Below are positions 7,150 to 13,829 of a stretch of DNA of 64,000 nucleotides, one piece after another. Position 1 is the first letter of the stretch, and each line of letters begins with the position of its first letter. The stretch lies in NCBI RefSeq assembly GCF_009937765.1, contig NZ_CP047089.1:556272-620271 (forward strand), written 5' to 3'. This DNA comes from Bacillus pumilus (GTDB lineage Bacteria > Bacillota > Bacilli > Bacillales > Bacillaceae). The notes under the pieces are model-generated. The model was not told where the DNA came from. It saw only the letters and a list, made by a program, of their open reading frames with translations, and did no database searches. Position numbers and translations under genes: made by a program.

Positions 7150-7850
7150 TTTGGTATATAGACAACCTTTCCTGTTTGTTTTGCTATTTCTTCTTTAAAC
7201 AACCGCTCATCACTGTTTGTGTCAGATAGGTGCAACAACCATATTTCCTGCACTTTTGACAAGTCATTTGCAGCTAGGAATGTCTTTACATTCTCAAGGC
7301 TGAAATGCGACTGTATGAGGCGATTACGCATGCTTTTGTGAATGCTCCCATTCTCAATATTTGCATCCAAAATGGACTCTGCGTAATTGCACTCAACCAT
7401 GATGTGCGTGAGTCCAGGGAACTTGTATTTGATGTAATAGGTGTCAGTGGCAAAGAGGAGCTTGTCTCCGTCCTCATTAGCCAATAGGAAGCCATACGGC
7501 TCAGATACGTCGTGTTGAACATCAAAGGGCATAATTAGCCACGTGCCGATCCTAAACGCCTGTCGAGCTTTTACAAGATTGATTCTGTGGTGCTCTTCCA
7601 CTCCAAGAGCTTGTGCCGTTCCATGAGACATATAACAATCAATGCCGGCTCTCAATACATCTTTCAATGCCTTGCAGTGATCACCATGCTCATGAGTGAT
7701 GAGGCAACCAGCGAAGCTCATATTGAAATCAAAAGCACGTTGCATCACTTTAAAGGTGATACCACACTCCAATAGGAGCGGGGTTTTACCATCAGTCACC
7801 CGATAGCAATTCCCCTTACTACTTGATGAGACAGAGTTTATTTCAATCAA
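7146..7850 (-). CDS. MBL-fold metallohydrolase (possible phage nuclease)
   Basis: The protein has 234 residues of the metallo-beta-lactamase fold. The zinc-binding motif HEHGDHC is near residue 53, followed by SHGTAQALG and later FATDTYYIKY and the C-terminal LLHLSDTNSD. Many phage members near recT are annotated only as MBL-fold proteins and some relatives are nucleases. It overlaps recT by four bases and the next gene by four, so it is made with them. A nuclease role supplying single strands to RecT is inference. Confidence 0.85.
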   Translation of the reverse strand: MIEINSVSSSSKGNCYRVTDGKTPLLLECGITFKVMQRAFDFNMSFAGCLITHEHGDHCKALKDVLRAGIDCYMSHGTAQALGVEEHHRINLVKARQAFRIGTWLIMPFDVQHDVSEPYGFLLANEDGDKLLFATDTYYIKYKFPGLTHIMVECNYAESILDANIENGSIHKSMRNRLIQSHFSLENVKTFLAANDLSKVQEIWLLHLSDTNSDERLFKEEIAKQTGKVVYIPK

Positions 7851-8770
7851 AATGGTGGTTCCTCATTTAATGCAGACGGCTTTTCATCATGTTCATTTGA
7901 TGGTTGTGGCTCAGGTGCTTCACTCTGCTTTATTTCAGGTGTTTCTTGATATCGTTCTGAATCTTCTTCAGGTTCATTGAAATCAACATCAATAATTTCT
8001 GAATTAGCATTCTCACTAATTTCTTTTTTCACTTCATCCGGTGTAACATCAACCCGCTCATTGTCATACTCATTCTCGGTTGAATTATTGATTGCTTGGA
8101 CAAGTAGATCGCTGTCATCGCTTGTGTTTATATATCTTTTGGCAGCACGATTAATAACTGTTCTTTGGGCCATTTCCTGCGGAAACTTTTTCTGAACCGC
8201 ACCACTTGTTTTCGATTGACTCCAAGCAGTTTCGATTTCTTTCTTTGTCATCGGGGTTAGTAACTCAATGTCATCAATGGTTTTTACAACGGCATAAGCT
8301 CCAATGATGTCTTTATCTCGGTTTTCAAGCTTCGTTTCATGTTTAATGAGTTTTTCTTGCCCTCCATCAATCTCATATTCAAAGACATCCCCTTCATAAA
8401 TCACGTTTGACCATATATCCTTGACATTGGTCAAACGTTTCAGCACTGCTTGTGTGCCAAAATACGAGCGGTTCATCTGCAATTTATTCCCGTACACAAT
8501 GAAATAACATTGAGTTTTTGCAGGGCTTAAACCTTGAACGACCATATCTAGCAAGGAATTGGCAATAGATTCTCTGGTGCAGACTTCTAAAGCAGGCTTC
8601 CCTGATTTATCCTTCACGTCTTGAAGTTTAAAAAATGCACTCTTTAATGCATTGCTAGCATTATAGTTTGATGGCAGGACTAACCCTTCATCTTGTAATC
8701 TGCCTAGACTATTGTTCACATCATCAGTAATGTTTTTTTGCACATGTGCCAATTGATTCTGATTACTCAT
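7847..8770 (-). CDS. recT: RecT-family single-strand annealing recombinase
   Basis: The protein has 307 residues. The core (about residues 25-215) follows the RecT pattern, with NSLLDMVVQGLSPAKTQCYF and LQMNRSYFGTQAVLKR as recognisable blocks. The last 80 residues are acidic and proline-rich and probably disordered. RecT proteins anneal complementary single strands during phage recombination. The partner exonuclease normally next to recT is not obvious here; instead an SMC-like ATPase lies upstream and an MBL-fold protein downstream, all with four-base overlaps. Confidence 0.92.
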   Translation of the reverse strand: MSNQNQLAHVQKNITDDVNNSLGRLQDEGLVLPSNYNASNALKSAFFKLQDVKDKSGKPALEVCTRESIANSLLDMVVQGLSPAKTQCYFIVYGNKLQMNRSYFGTQAVLKRLTNVKDIWSNVIYEGDVFEYEIDGGQEKLIKHETKLENRDKDIIGAYAVVKTIDDIELLTPMTKKEIETAWSQSKTSGAVQKKFPQEMAQRTVINRAAKRYINTSDDSDLLVQAINNSTENEYDNERVDVTPDEVKKEISENANSEIIDVDFNEPEEDSERYQETPEIKQSEAPEPQPSNEHDEKPSALNEEPPF

Positions 8771-10737
8771 CTGTATCCTCCTGTAACGTCATCTTGATTC
8801 ACAACTCGCAGCTGCTTGTCTTTCTTGGAAACAACCAAACTAATAAGTTGTGAATCAGTTTCTATTAATTCAGTAACTGCCTCAGCGTTATCAACGAAGA
8901 TCGGCGCAGAAATACCATAATGCTCATTTAGAGTATTAATGATGTCTAAACCGACATTGATTCGCGCCGCATTGTTTAGGCCTTTGGAGTAAGGTACACC
9001 TTCATACAGCGTTTCACAGGTCTCAGTTAGTCCACCATTCACTTGCTCTTCAAACAATTTGAAGCGAGCATACTTGAATTTGCTGTTTATCCGTTCTTCC
9101 ATAAGGTTCATTTTGGTTCTGATGAACTCTTCAATCAGGAATGACTGCTGTTCTACCTCGTTATATTCATCAGCCATTTTCCGTTCTTCTTCCTTCAGCT
9201 CATTAATTCGATTGAGAGCCTTTTGAGCTTGATCGATGCGAGAAAGGTCATTGCGAATCAAGGTCATTTCCTGCTGTTTTCCCTTGATCTGTTCATTAAT
9301 GGCTTGAACAGTTCCACTTGTCTCCTGCTCACCAGACTGGATCTCGTTATTGATCTTTTCAAGCTCCTCTACCTTGGCTAGATACATTGGATTATCGGAA
9401 AGCGGAGCAATGGACGTTTCAGCTTGTTCCATATTTTCTTTCAGTTTTTCTAAATTTGAAGCCTTAAATTTCTCTTCCAAATTCAACTTTTGAATTTGCT
9501 CATCAACTTCATACAGCTCATTTTGCTTACTGTCATATTCAATTCCTAATTGCTTTCCCTTATCGGCTATGCGCTCAAGAGAATCACTTTTTTGTAAATT
9601 GAATTTCTCAATAGCAGCTTGAATTTTTTCTTCCGGCAATGCTTGTCCACATGTTGGACAAGCTGTTTGATGATCCTCAAACGATTCTTCGTACTTTTTA
9701 GACCATTCTTTTCGTAACTCAAAGCGTTCTTTATCTATTTGAGATAGAAAAGGTGTTAAGTGCTCTTTCTTCGTGATCAAATTACTGAGATCATTCTGGA
9801 TTTGAGAAAGATCGTTTTTCGCTTTGTAGTAGGCTTCTTTTTTCTCATTCACTACCTGAAATCTTTTTGAGTCATACTCATTCATAATTTGTTGCAGATC
9901 GATTTCGAGCTGAAGCACACGCTTCTTTCTATCTGCTCCTGCATCAGCTCTGATAGAGCGGACTTTATCTTCCAATGCCATAAGTGATGACTCTAGAGCT
10001 TTTAACTCTTCTTTCAATTGTTCATGGTCAAGATCACTGACATCATCAATAGAGAGGTTAATTTCATCTATCCTAACCGGATATTGTTCTAAGAGTTTAG
10101 TGATCTTTTTACGTTTTTCAGCAAGTATGCTCTTTTGTTCATCAAGACTTCTTTCATCTAAGATCGATTGAAGTTTTGATAATGAATTGTTTTTTGAAAT
10201 AACGTCCTCATCAGTCACAGCACCACCGATCTCCATGAGAACATTTAGGCGATCCTGCCACTTCATTTGTTCGTTGAAATAACTTGGAGACGTAATGAGT
10301 TTGAAAATATCCTCAGAGATAATCTCATTGACCTTCTCAGCAAACTCTTTTTTCTTAACTGGTACACCATTCACATGATAATTGGTGGTATGGCCAGAAA
10401 AGACTTGCTTTGCTGATCCCCGTTTCTTGGTCCATTTCTCTGAATAGACCTTTTTCAATTCAACCGACTTTCCGTCGATTAAGAGTACAGCCGATACCTC
10501 ATGATCAACGCCGCTTACCGCTTTGTTATCTTTTGAGAGCGTCTTGATCTCAAAGTCTTTTTTGTTTTGACTGTCTTTATCAAAGAGCAGCCACATGAAA
10601 GCATCAAATAACGTTGTTTTGCCTGTAGCGTTACCACCATAGACCTTTGCACTTTCTCCACCTGTTTCAAGGGTGAATGATTTTACACCCTTGAAATTTA
10701 ATAGATGGAGTTCTGCCAACCTGATATTTTTGGTCAT
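8767..10737 (-). CDS. SMC/Rad50-like ATPase with zinc hook
   Basis: The protein has 656 residues from the ATG at 10737, which has GGAGG seven bases upstream. The Walker A motif GGNATGKTT is at residues 34-42. Long coiled coils flank a CPTCG zinc hook at Cys360 and Cys363. A degenerate Walker B strand (APIFVDNAEAV) is near the C-terminus. This is the layout of SbcC/Rad50-type DNA repair ATPases, in the shortened form seen in phages. It probably processes DNA ends with a nuclease partner. It is coupled to recT by a four-base overlap. Confidence 0.85.
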   Translation of the reverse strand: MTKNIRLAELHLLNFKGVKSFTLETGGESAKVYGGNATGKTTLFDAFMWLLFDKDSQNKKDFEIKTLSKDNKAVSGVDHEVSAVLLIDGKSVELKKVYSEKWTKKRGSAKQVFSGHTTNYHVNGVPVKKKEFAEKVNEIISEDIFKLITSPSYFNEQMKWQDRLNVLMEIGGAVTDEDVISKNNSLSKLQSILDERSLDEQKSILAEKRKKITKLLEQYPVRIDEINLSIDDVSDLDHEQLKEELKALESSLMALEDKVRSIRADAGADRKKRVLQLEIDLQQIMNEYDSKRFQVVNEKKEAYYKAKNDLSQIQNDLSNLITKKEHLTPFLSQIDKERFELRKEWSKKYEESFEDHQTACPTCGQALPEEKIQAAIEKFNLQKSDSLERIADKGKQLGIEYDSKQNELYEVDEQIQKLNLEEKFKASNLEKLKENMEQAETSIAPLSDNPMYLAKVEELEKINNEIQSGEQETSGTVQAINEQIKGKQQEMTLIRNDLSRIDQAQKALNRINELKEEERKMADEYNEVEQQSFLIEEFIRTKMNLMEERINSKFKYARFKLFEEQVNGGLTETCETLYEGVPYSKGLNNAARINVGLDIINTLNEHYGISAPIFVDNAEAVTELIETDSQLISLVVSKKDKQLRVVNQDDVTGGYR

Positions 10738-10750
10738 GAACAAGCCTCCA

Positions 10751-10778
10751 TTGATTTACAGTGCCAACCTGCTATAAT
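10751..10778 (+). promoter_or_regulatory. Possible plus-strand promoter between minus-strand phage genes
   Basis: TTGATT at 10751-10756 is followed after 16 bases by a perfect TATAAT at 10773-10778. A second possible pair is TTGACA at 10784 with TGTAAT at 10808 (18-base spacer). Both read into the hairpin terminator just downstream and against the surrounding operon. No ORF follows, so the product would be a short RNA. This is inferred from motif matches alone. Confidence 0.35.
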
Positions 10779-10814
10779 AGGGGTTGACACTTTTATTTTC
10801 TTTTTCTTGTAATT

Positions 10815-10841
10815 GGTTCACTTGTGGGAGTGAACCTTTTT
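10815..10841 (+). terminator. Rho-independent terminator reading on the plus strand
   Basis: GGTTCACT and AGTGAACC form a perfect 8-base stem with a 6-base loop, followed by TTTTT on the plus strand only. The minus strand has no T-run after the stem, so it should not stop the early operon. It would end transcripts from the promoter-like motifs just to its left. Confidence 0.6.
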
Positions 10842-11058
10842 ATTTTGCATTCACAAAGGTAAAATCGAGTTGTTCCTTCAAGTAACGATTCAAATTATCC
10901 AGCAGAATCAGTTCCCCAACATTCTCATCAACGACGTATTCATCATTAGAGAAGATCTCATCCCCGAAGTAGTCAGTTCCAACAACATCGACAACTTCAA
11001 TGCCTCTTGGGTATCCAGTAGCATTTATCTGTGTAATCATTGGATGTTCAATGTTCAT
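10840..11058 (-). CDS. YqaI-like small phage protein
   Basis: The protein has 72 residues. The pattern of an N-terminal NIEHPMI, a central TDYFGDEI and a C-terminal block DEYVVDENVGELILLDNLNRYLKEQLDFTFVNAK-type (residues 40-72) resembles YqaI of the B. subtilis skin element, a small alpha/beta protein of known structure but unknown function. The gene lies upstream of the ATPase, as yqaI lies upstream of the skin recombination genes. It overlaps the preceding gene by four bases. Confidence 0.65.
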   Translation of the reverse strand: MNIEHPMITQINATGYPRGIEVVDVVGTDYFGDEIFSNDEYVVDENVGELILLDNLNRYLKEQLDFTFVNAK

Positions 11059-11252
11059 GCTATTACCCCTACCTTTCTTCGGATCGCATCGGCTTTGAGC
11101 TTTTTAAACTTCTCAAACGCCTCTTGATTAGGAAAATAGAAATGTGGACTTCCCTTATCATCCTTGAGAATGGACCCATTAACTTTAGATAGTCTGACTT
11201 GATCACCAGTGTGATCACTGAATGGTTGAATAACCGCTTTATCAAAAAACAT
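11055..11252 (-). CDS. Small prophage protein of unknown function
   Basis: The protein has 65 residues, starting MFFDKAVIQPFSDHTG, preceded by a strong AGGAGG site. It has a small beta-rich N-terminal part and a basic helix (AFEKFKKLKADAIRRK) at the end, which could contact nucleic acid. It is coupled to the YqaI-like gene. I do not recognise the family. Confidence 0.65.
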   Translation of the reverse strand: MFFDKAVIQPFSDHTGDQVRLSKVNGSILKDDKGSPHFYFPNQEAFEKFKKLKADAIRRKVGVIA

Positions 11253-11292
11253 AGTGTTCGTCCTCCTATGATTTATTGATGCTTATTCGCAT

Positions 11293-11383
11293 CGTCCGAC
11301 TGCGGATGGTGCATGATTTGAGGGGATGGGGGGTGTGCGCATTGTCCATCCGCAAGCCGGACGACAAGAATAAAACTTGTCGT
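11293..11383. repeat. Large imperfect stem-loop plus second hairpin in the early operon
   Basis: CGTCCGACTGCGGATGG (11293-11309) is answered by CCATCCGCAAGCCGGACG (11346-11363), giving a near-perfect arm pair of about 17 bases around a 36-base loop. The arms are much more GC-rich than the surroundings. Next to it, ACGACAAG and CTTGTCGT (11361-11383) form a perfect 8-base hairpin. Neither is followed by a T-run on the minus strand. The 178-base gap from 11253 to 11430 holds these structures and no well-supported gene. Confidence 0.6.
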
Positions 11384-11430
11384 ATTCTTTAAAGAGCGAT
11401 ATAATAAATTCGATCATTTCGATATTCGAT

Positions 11431-11607
11431 TTAAGCAGTGAGTGTTGGAGCTTGCTGCTTTTTTCGTTGTCCTAAACCTAATTGAGACTTTAAAAGGGTT
11501 TCAGTTTGAAAATTAGAGATCTTCACAGCCTCGTTATCACGCAACTTACACATTTCCTTAACTTCCTTACCCTTCATCAATTTGCTCGCAGTGAACATGT
11601 ATTTCAT
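11431..11607 (-). CDS. 58-residue prophage protein
   Basis: This short frame starts at an ATG placed directly after the stop of the upstream gene (TAA then ATG, no gap) and ends in TAA at 11431. The product is basic and glutamine-rich (LGLGQRKKQQAP near the C-terminus). Only a weak AAAGGG is visible upstream, so coupling is likely. No family is recognised. Confidence 0.55.
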   Translation of the reverse strand: MKYMFTASKLMKGKEVKEMCKLRDNEAVKISNFQTETLLKSQLGLGQRKKQQAPTLTA

Positions 11608-11883
11608 TTAAACCAACCCTTTCATTTTGTTTTTTAGTGATTTTGGATATTTGATTTTTGTAATACTTGCAGCCTGTTTTAATAAATGAACTTTAGCCTG
11701 GCTTTCGTAACGCTGAATTTGGTTTAATGATTTAGCAATATCTTTGTGAGCTGCTAATGCCGAAGCGATATCAGCACTCTCTAGTGCTTTCATTAATCTT
11801 TTTTGTAGTTGTTCAATACAGATCATTTCAGCTGTTATCCCTTCATGATCAATACTCTTGAAAATCGAATTTCGTTTCTTCAT
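11608..11883 (-). CDS. Helical prophage protein of unknown function
   Basis: The protein has 91 residues, starting MKKRNSIFKSIDHEG. It is predicted by eye to be almost all helix, with a basic C-terminus (IKYPKSLKNKMKGLV). It follows the regulator gene immediately and abuts the next gene without a gap. No function is known to me. Confidence 0.65.
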   Translation of the reverse strand: MKKRNSIFKSIDHEGITAEMICIEQLQKRLMKALESADIASALAAHKDIAKSLNQIQRYESQAKVHLLKQAASITKIKYPKSLKNKMKGLV

Positions 11884-11884
11884 T

Positions 11885-12142
11885 TCATCCTCCGAACAAA
11901 GCCATGATGGCCGTTATTTGCTGTGTGACAGCCAGTGGATCAATCCCGCATAATGTAGCTATCATTGCTTCTTTAGCGTTTGTGGCTTCCATCCACCGTA
12001 CATATGTAGGTACATCAAGTACCTTCTGATCATTTTCGATCTTCGATATGCAGCTACGAGATCGGCTAAGCATTTCCGCTAACTTCTCTTGGGAAATGCC
12101 TGCCTGCAATCGCGCTTTACGAAGCACCACACCCAACTTCAC
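11885..12142 (-). CDS. XRE-type helix-turn-helix regulator (early operon)
   Basis: The core is a Cro/CI-type HTH: LRKARLQAGISQEKLAEMLS followed by SRSCISKIENDQ. The start is uncertain: GTG at 12163 lacks a ribosome binding site, GTG at 12142 and TTG at 12136 are better placed after AAAGGGGG and GGGGAGG; 12142 is used here, giving 85 residues. The C-terminal half is hydrophobic (IATLCGIDPLAVTQQITAIMALFGG) and may dimerise. It probably controls early phage transcription, but no operator can be tied to it. Confidence 0.75.
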   Translation of the reverse strand: MKLGVVLRKARLQAGISQEKLAEMLSRSRSCISKIENDQKVLDVPTYVRWMEATNAKEAMIATLCGIDPLAVTQQITAIMALFGG

Positions 12143-12175
12143 AACCTCCCCACCCCCTTTCACTCTTTAAAGAGA

Positions 12176-12742
12176 TTAGGCTTCTCTTTCAACTTTCTTT
12201 TTCGTGAAGAAAACAGCATTCGGTTTTGACCCATATTTTTGCCGGAAAGCTTCACGTCCCTTTTTCCGCACTTCTCCCGGAGACATCACTGGTGTGGTTG
12301 CTGCGGTATATGGGTCCCAACCACTAATACTCACTCGTTGTTGCAAGTTGCTGTAACTAATACCATTTGATTCAGCTAACTTGACAAGATCTTCCGAGAA
12401 TTTACGACGCTTGGTTCTTGGAGAAAAATCACTCAATCTCTTCGCCTGTTCGTGTGGATCTATCTTTGGTGTATTTGCTGCCTTATCGCTATCCCATCCT
12501 AACCTCAGCCTTCCAGTAAAGATGGATCTCGAAACGCCATTTTTCTCAGCAATCTTACCCCATTTACTCCATTCCACTCTGCCTCTTTCTCTGTCTTGAA
12601 ACTGAACCCGCTCGGTTAATGCTCGCTGTTTACTCCAACCTTGCCGGCGTATTCGCCAAATGAGTGTTTTCTTACATATTCCGTTTGCCTCTGCTTCTGC
12701 AAATTCTTTCGGTGTAATGTAAAAATCATATGGGTTATACAT
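12176..12742 (-). CDS. Phage protein with three HTH-like repeats
   Basis: The protein has 188 basic residues. A motif of the form NGI-S-x(3)-L-x(2)-R-x(4)-GW-x(4)-A recurs three times: near residue 21 (NGICKKTLIWRIRRQGW), near residue 68 (NGVSRSIFTGRLRLGW) and near residue 129 (NGISYSNLQQRVSISGW). Two copies end in AANTP or AATTP. The repeats look like minimal helix-turn-helix units, which suggests DNA binding at a repeated or extended site. Two tandem palindromes lie just upstream of the gene. The family is not one I can name. Confidence 0.7.
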   Translation of the reverse strand: MYNPYDFYITPKEFAEAEANGICKKTLIWRIRRQGWSKQRALTERVQFQDRERGRVEWSKWGKIAEKNGVSRSIFTGRLRLGWDSDKAANTPKIDPHEQAKRLSDFSPRTKRRKFSEDLVKLAESNGISYSNLQQRVSISGWDPYTAATTPVMSPGEVRKKGREAFRQKYGSKPNAVFFTKKKVEREA

Positions 12743-12791
12743 TTTTGTTTCTCCTTTCAGGAGTAATTATGAATATCTTTATAGCTTCAAT

Positions 12792-12823
12792 GTTCCTATC
12801 TAGAACATGTTCCAATTTGGAAC
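12792..12823. promoter_or_regulatory. Two tandem 15-bp palindromes, possible phage operator
   Basis: GTTCCTATCTAGAAC (12792-12806) and GTTCCAATTTGGAAC (12809-12823) are two inverted repeats with the same GTTC/GAAC ends and centres 17 bases apart. They lie in the 118-base gap ahead of the three-repeat HTH gene. The spacing, under two helical turns, would suit cooperative binding by two dimers. The binding protein is not known; the HTH-repeat protein is one candidate. Confidence 0.5.
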
Positions 12824-12860
12824 AGGCAATAAATAGAAGATGCTGTAAGCTATGAAGTGA

Positions 12861-13064
12861 TTATGCTTCTTCTGCTTCCTGTGGTTGAACACTTTCATTG
12901 ATTTGCTTGTTGATCCACTCATTCAGGGAATCAATCCGAAAGTAAATTTTCTTTCCTACTCGAAAGTGAGGGAGACGTTTTTTTCTACACATGATATAAA
13001 CCGTTTCCTTATGAATTCCTAAGAACTTAGCTGCTTCAGATGGTGTTAAAACTGTTCTTTGCAT
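12861..13064 (-). CDS. Excisionase/MerR-like DNA-binding protein (HTH_17 type)
   Basis: The protein has 67 residues with a winged-helix of the excisionase class: LTPSEAAKFLGIHKETVYIMCRKKRLPHFRVGKKIYFR is spread over residues 6-43, followed by an amphipathic helix DSLNEWINKQ. Such proteins bend DNA at attachment sites to favour excision, or act as small regulators. Its place between cro and the early genes would allow expression only when the lytic promoter is on. A role as Xis for the integrase at the right end is inference. Confidence 0.75.
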   Translation of the reverse strand: MQRTVLTPSEAAKFLGIHKETVYIMCRKKRLPHFRVGKKIYFRIDSLNEWINKQINESVQPQEAEEA

Positions 13065-13106
13065 TCTGTCTACCTCCTAATTAAAAATAGACGATTCGTG
13101 AAGTTA

Positions 13107-13304
13107 TTAATCAAAAAAAATTTCTTGTACTGTTTTGTTATAAAAGGCAGCAATCTTGATTTTTATTTCATCTCTTGGAGTCCTGTTTCCTGATTCATAC
13201 ATAGCCAAAGCACTCTCACTAATGCCGATAGCAGTAGCTATAATTGCTCTAGGCCTCTTATTTCTGAGGAGTAACAATTTTTCGCCAATGAGCTTTTTAT
13301 TCAA
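13107..13304 (-). CDS. Cro-like XRE regulator
   Basis: The protein has 65 residues made almost wholly of one HTH domain (IATAIGISESALAMYESGNRTPRDEIKIKIA). It is divergent from the CI-like gene, with 133 bases of operator region between. This is the usual place of Cro, the repressor that tips the switch toward lytic growth. A good GGAGG precedes its ATG. An additional half-operator-like TTCACGAAT lies just after the gene near 13,091-13,102. Confidence 0.8.
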   Translation of the reverse strand: MNKKLIGEKLLLLRNKRPRAIIATAIGISESALAMYESGNRTPRDEIKIKIAAFYNKTVQEIFFD

Positions 13305-13353
13305 CTTGAATACCTCCTTTACATATCGTGTTGTTGTACCTTTATATTAAAAT

Positions 13354-13413
13354 GCACGAAACGTAAAGTCGAGACATTTCGTGAAGTTTTTGCAAAAAAG
13401 TCACGAAACGTGA
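13354..13413. promoter_or_regulatory. Repressor operator cluster of the lysogeny switch
   Basis: Three copies of one motif lie between cro and cI. Site 3, TCACGAAACGTGA (13401-13413), is a perfect 5-base inverted repeat around AAA. Site 1, GCACGAAACGTAA (13354-13366), differs at the ends. Site 2 is on the opposite strand (13372-13384, reading TCACGAAATGTCT). Site 3 sits between the -35 and -10 of the likely cI promoter and site 1 lies near the cro promoter, so binding could shut either promoter. Confidence 0.75.
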
Positions 13414-13419
13414 TATTAT
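13390..13419 (+). promoter_or_regulatory. Likely cI promoter overlapping operator site 3
   Basis: TTGCAA (13390-13395) and TATTAT (13414-13419) are separated by 18 bases and lie about 20 bases ahead of the CI-like start. The third operator copy occupies the spacer, so the repressor should control its own synthesis here. Assignment is from sequence resemblance to sigma-A promoters. Confidence 0.5.
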
Positions 13420-13437
13420 TTCTTTTAGGTGATGAAT

Positions 13438-13800
13438 ATGAAATTTGGAGATCGTTTGCGTATTTTAAGGAAGAACAAAAAACTCTCCCAAGAAAAATTG
13501 GGTAGTGTTTTTGGTCTTGCCGAAAGTACCATTAGTATGTATGAACGAAACAACAGAGAGCCAGATTATGCTACTCTGGTAAAATTCGCTGAATTTTTTA
13601 ATGTTTCTATTGATTACTTATTAACAGGTAAATATTATAGCCATAAAGCTGAACAATTACTTAAAAGTGGACAAGCTACCACAGCTGCTAGTGATGGTGA
13701 TACAGATATAGAAAAGAGAATCGAAAGAATTGAAAGAGCACTAAGACTTCAGGAAGGTCGAAAACCAGGAGATACACAAAAAAACTTCGACGGTGATTAA
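13438..13800 (+). CDS. CI-like phage repressor
   Basis: The protein has 120 residues from the ATG at 13438, which follows AGGTGAT; earlier GTG and ATG codons overlap that binding site. Residues 1-65 are an XRE HTH domain (KLSQEKLGSVFGLAESTISMYE). The remainder is a short, charged helix (IEKRIERIERALRLQE) that probably dimerises. There is no LexA-like protease domain, so induction would need another route; the ImmA-type protease two genes downstream fits that need. The operator sites upstream are presumably its targets. Confidence 0.85.
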   Translation: MKFGDRLRILRKNKKLSQEKLGSVFGLAESTISMYERNNREPDYATLVKFAEFFNVSIDYLLTGKYYSHKAEQLLKSGQATTAASDGDTDIEKRIERIERALRLQEGRKPGDTQKNFDGD

Positions 13801-13829
13801 TGCAGGGCTCTTTAATTAATATTTGATAC

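Noticed and set aside
11293..11425. 43-codon minus-strand frame starting MIEFIISLFKEY in the structured gap
   Set aside because: It has no ribosome binding site and its end runs through the inverted repeat, which explains the sequence better.
12803..12812. GAACATGTTC as a LexA/DinR box
   Set aside because: The B. subtilis box needs four bases between GAAC and GTTC; only two are here. The bases are better explained as facing halves of two larger palindromes.
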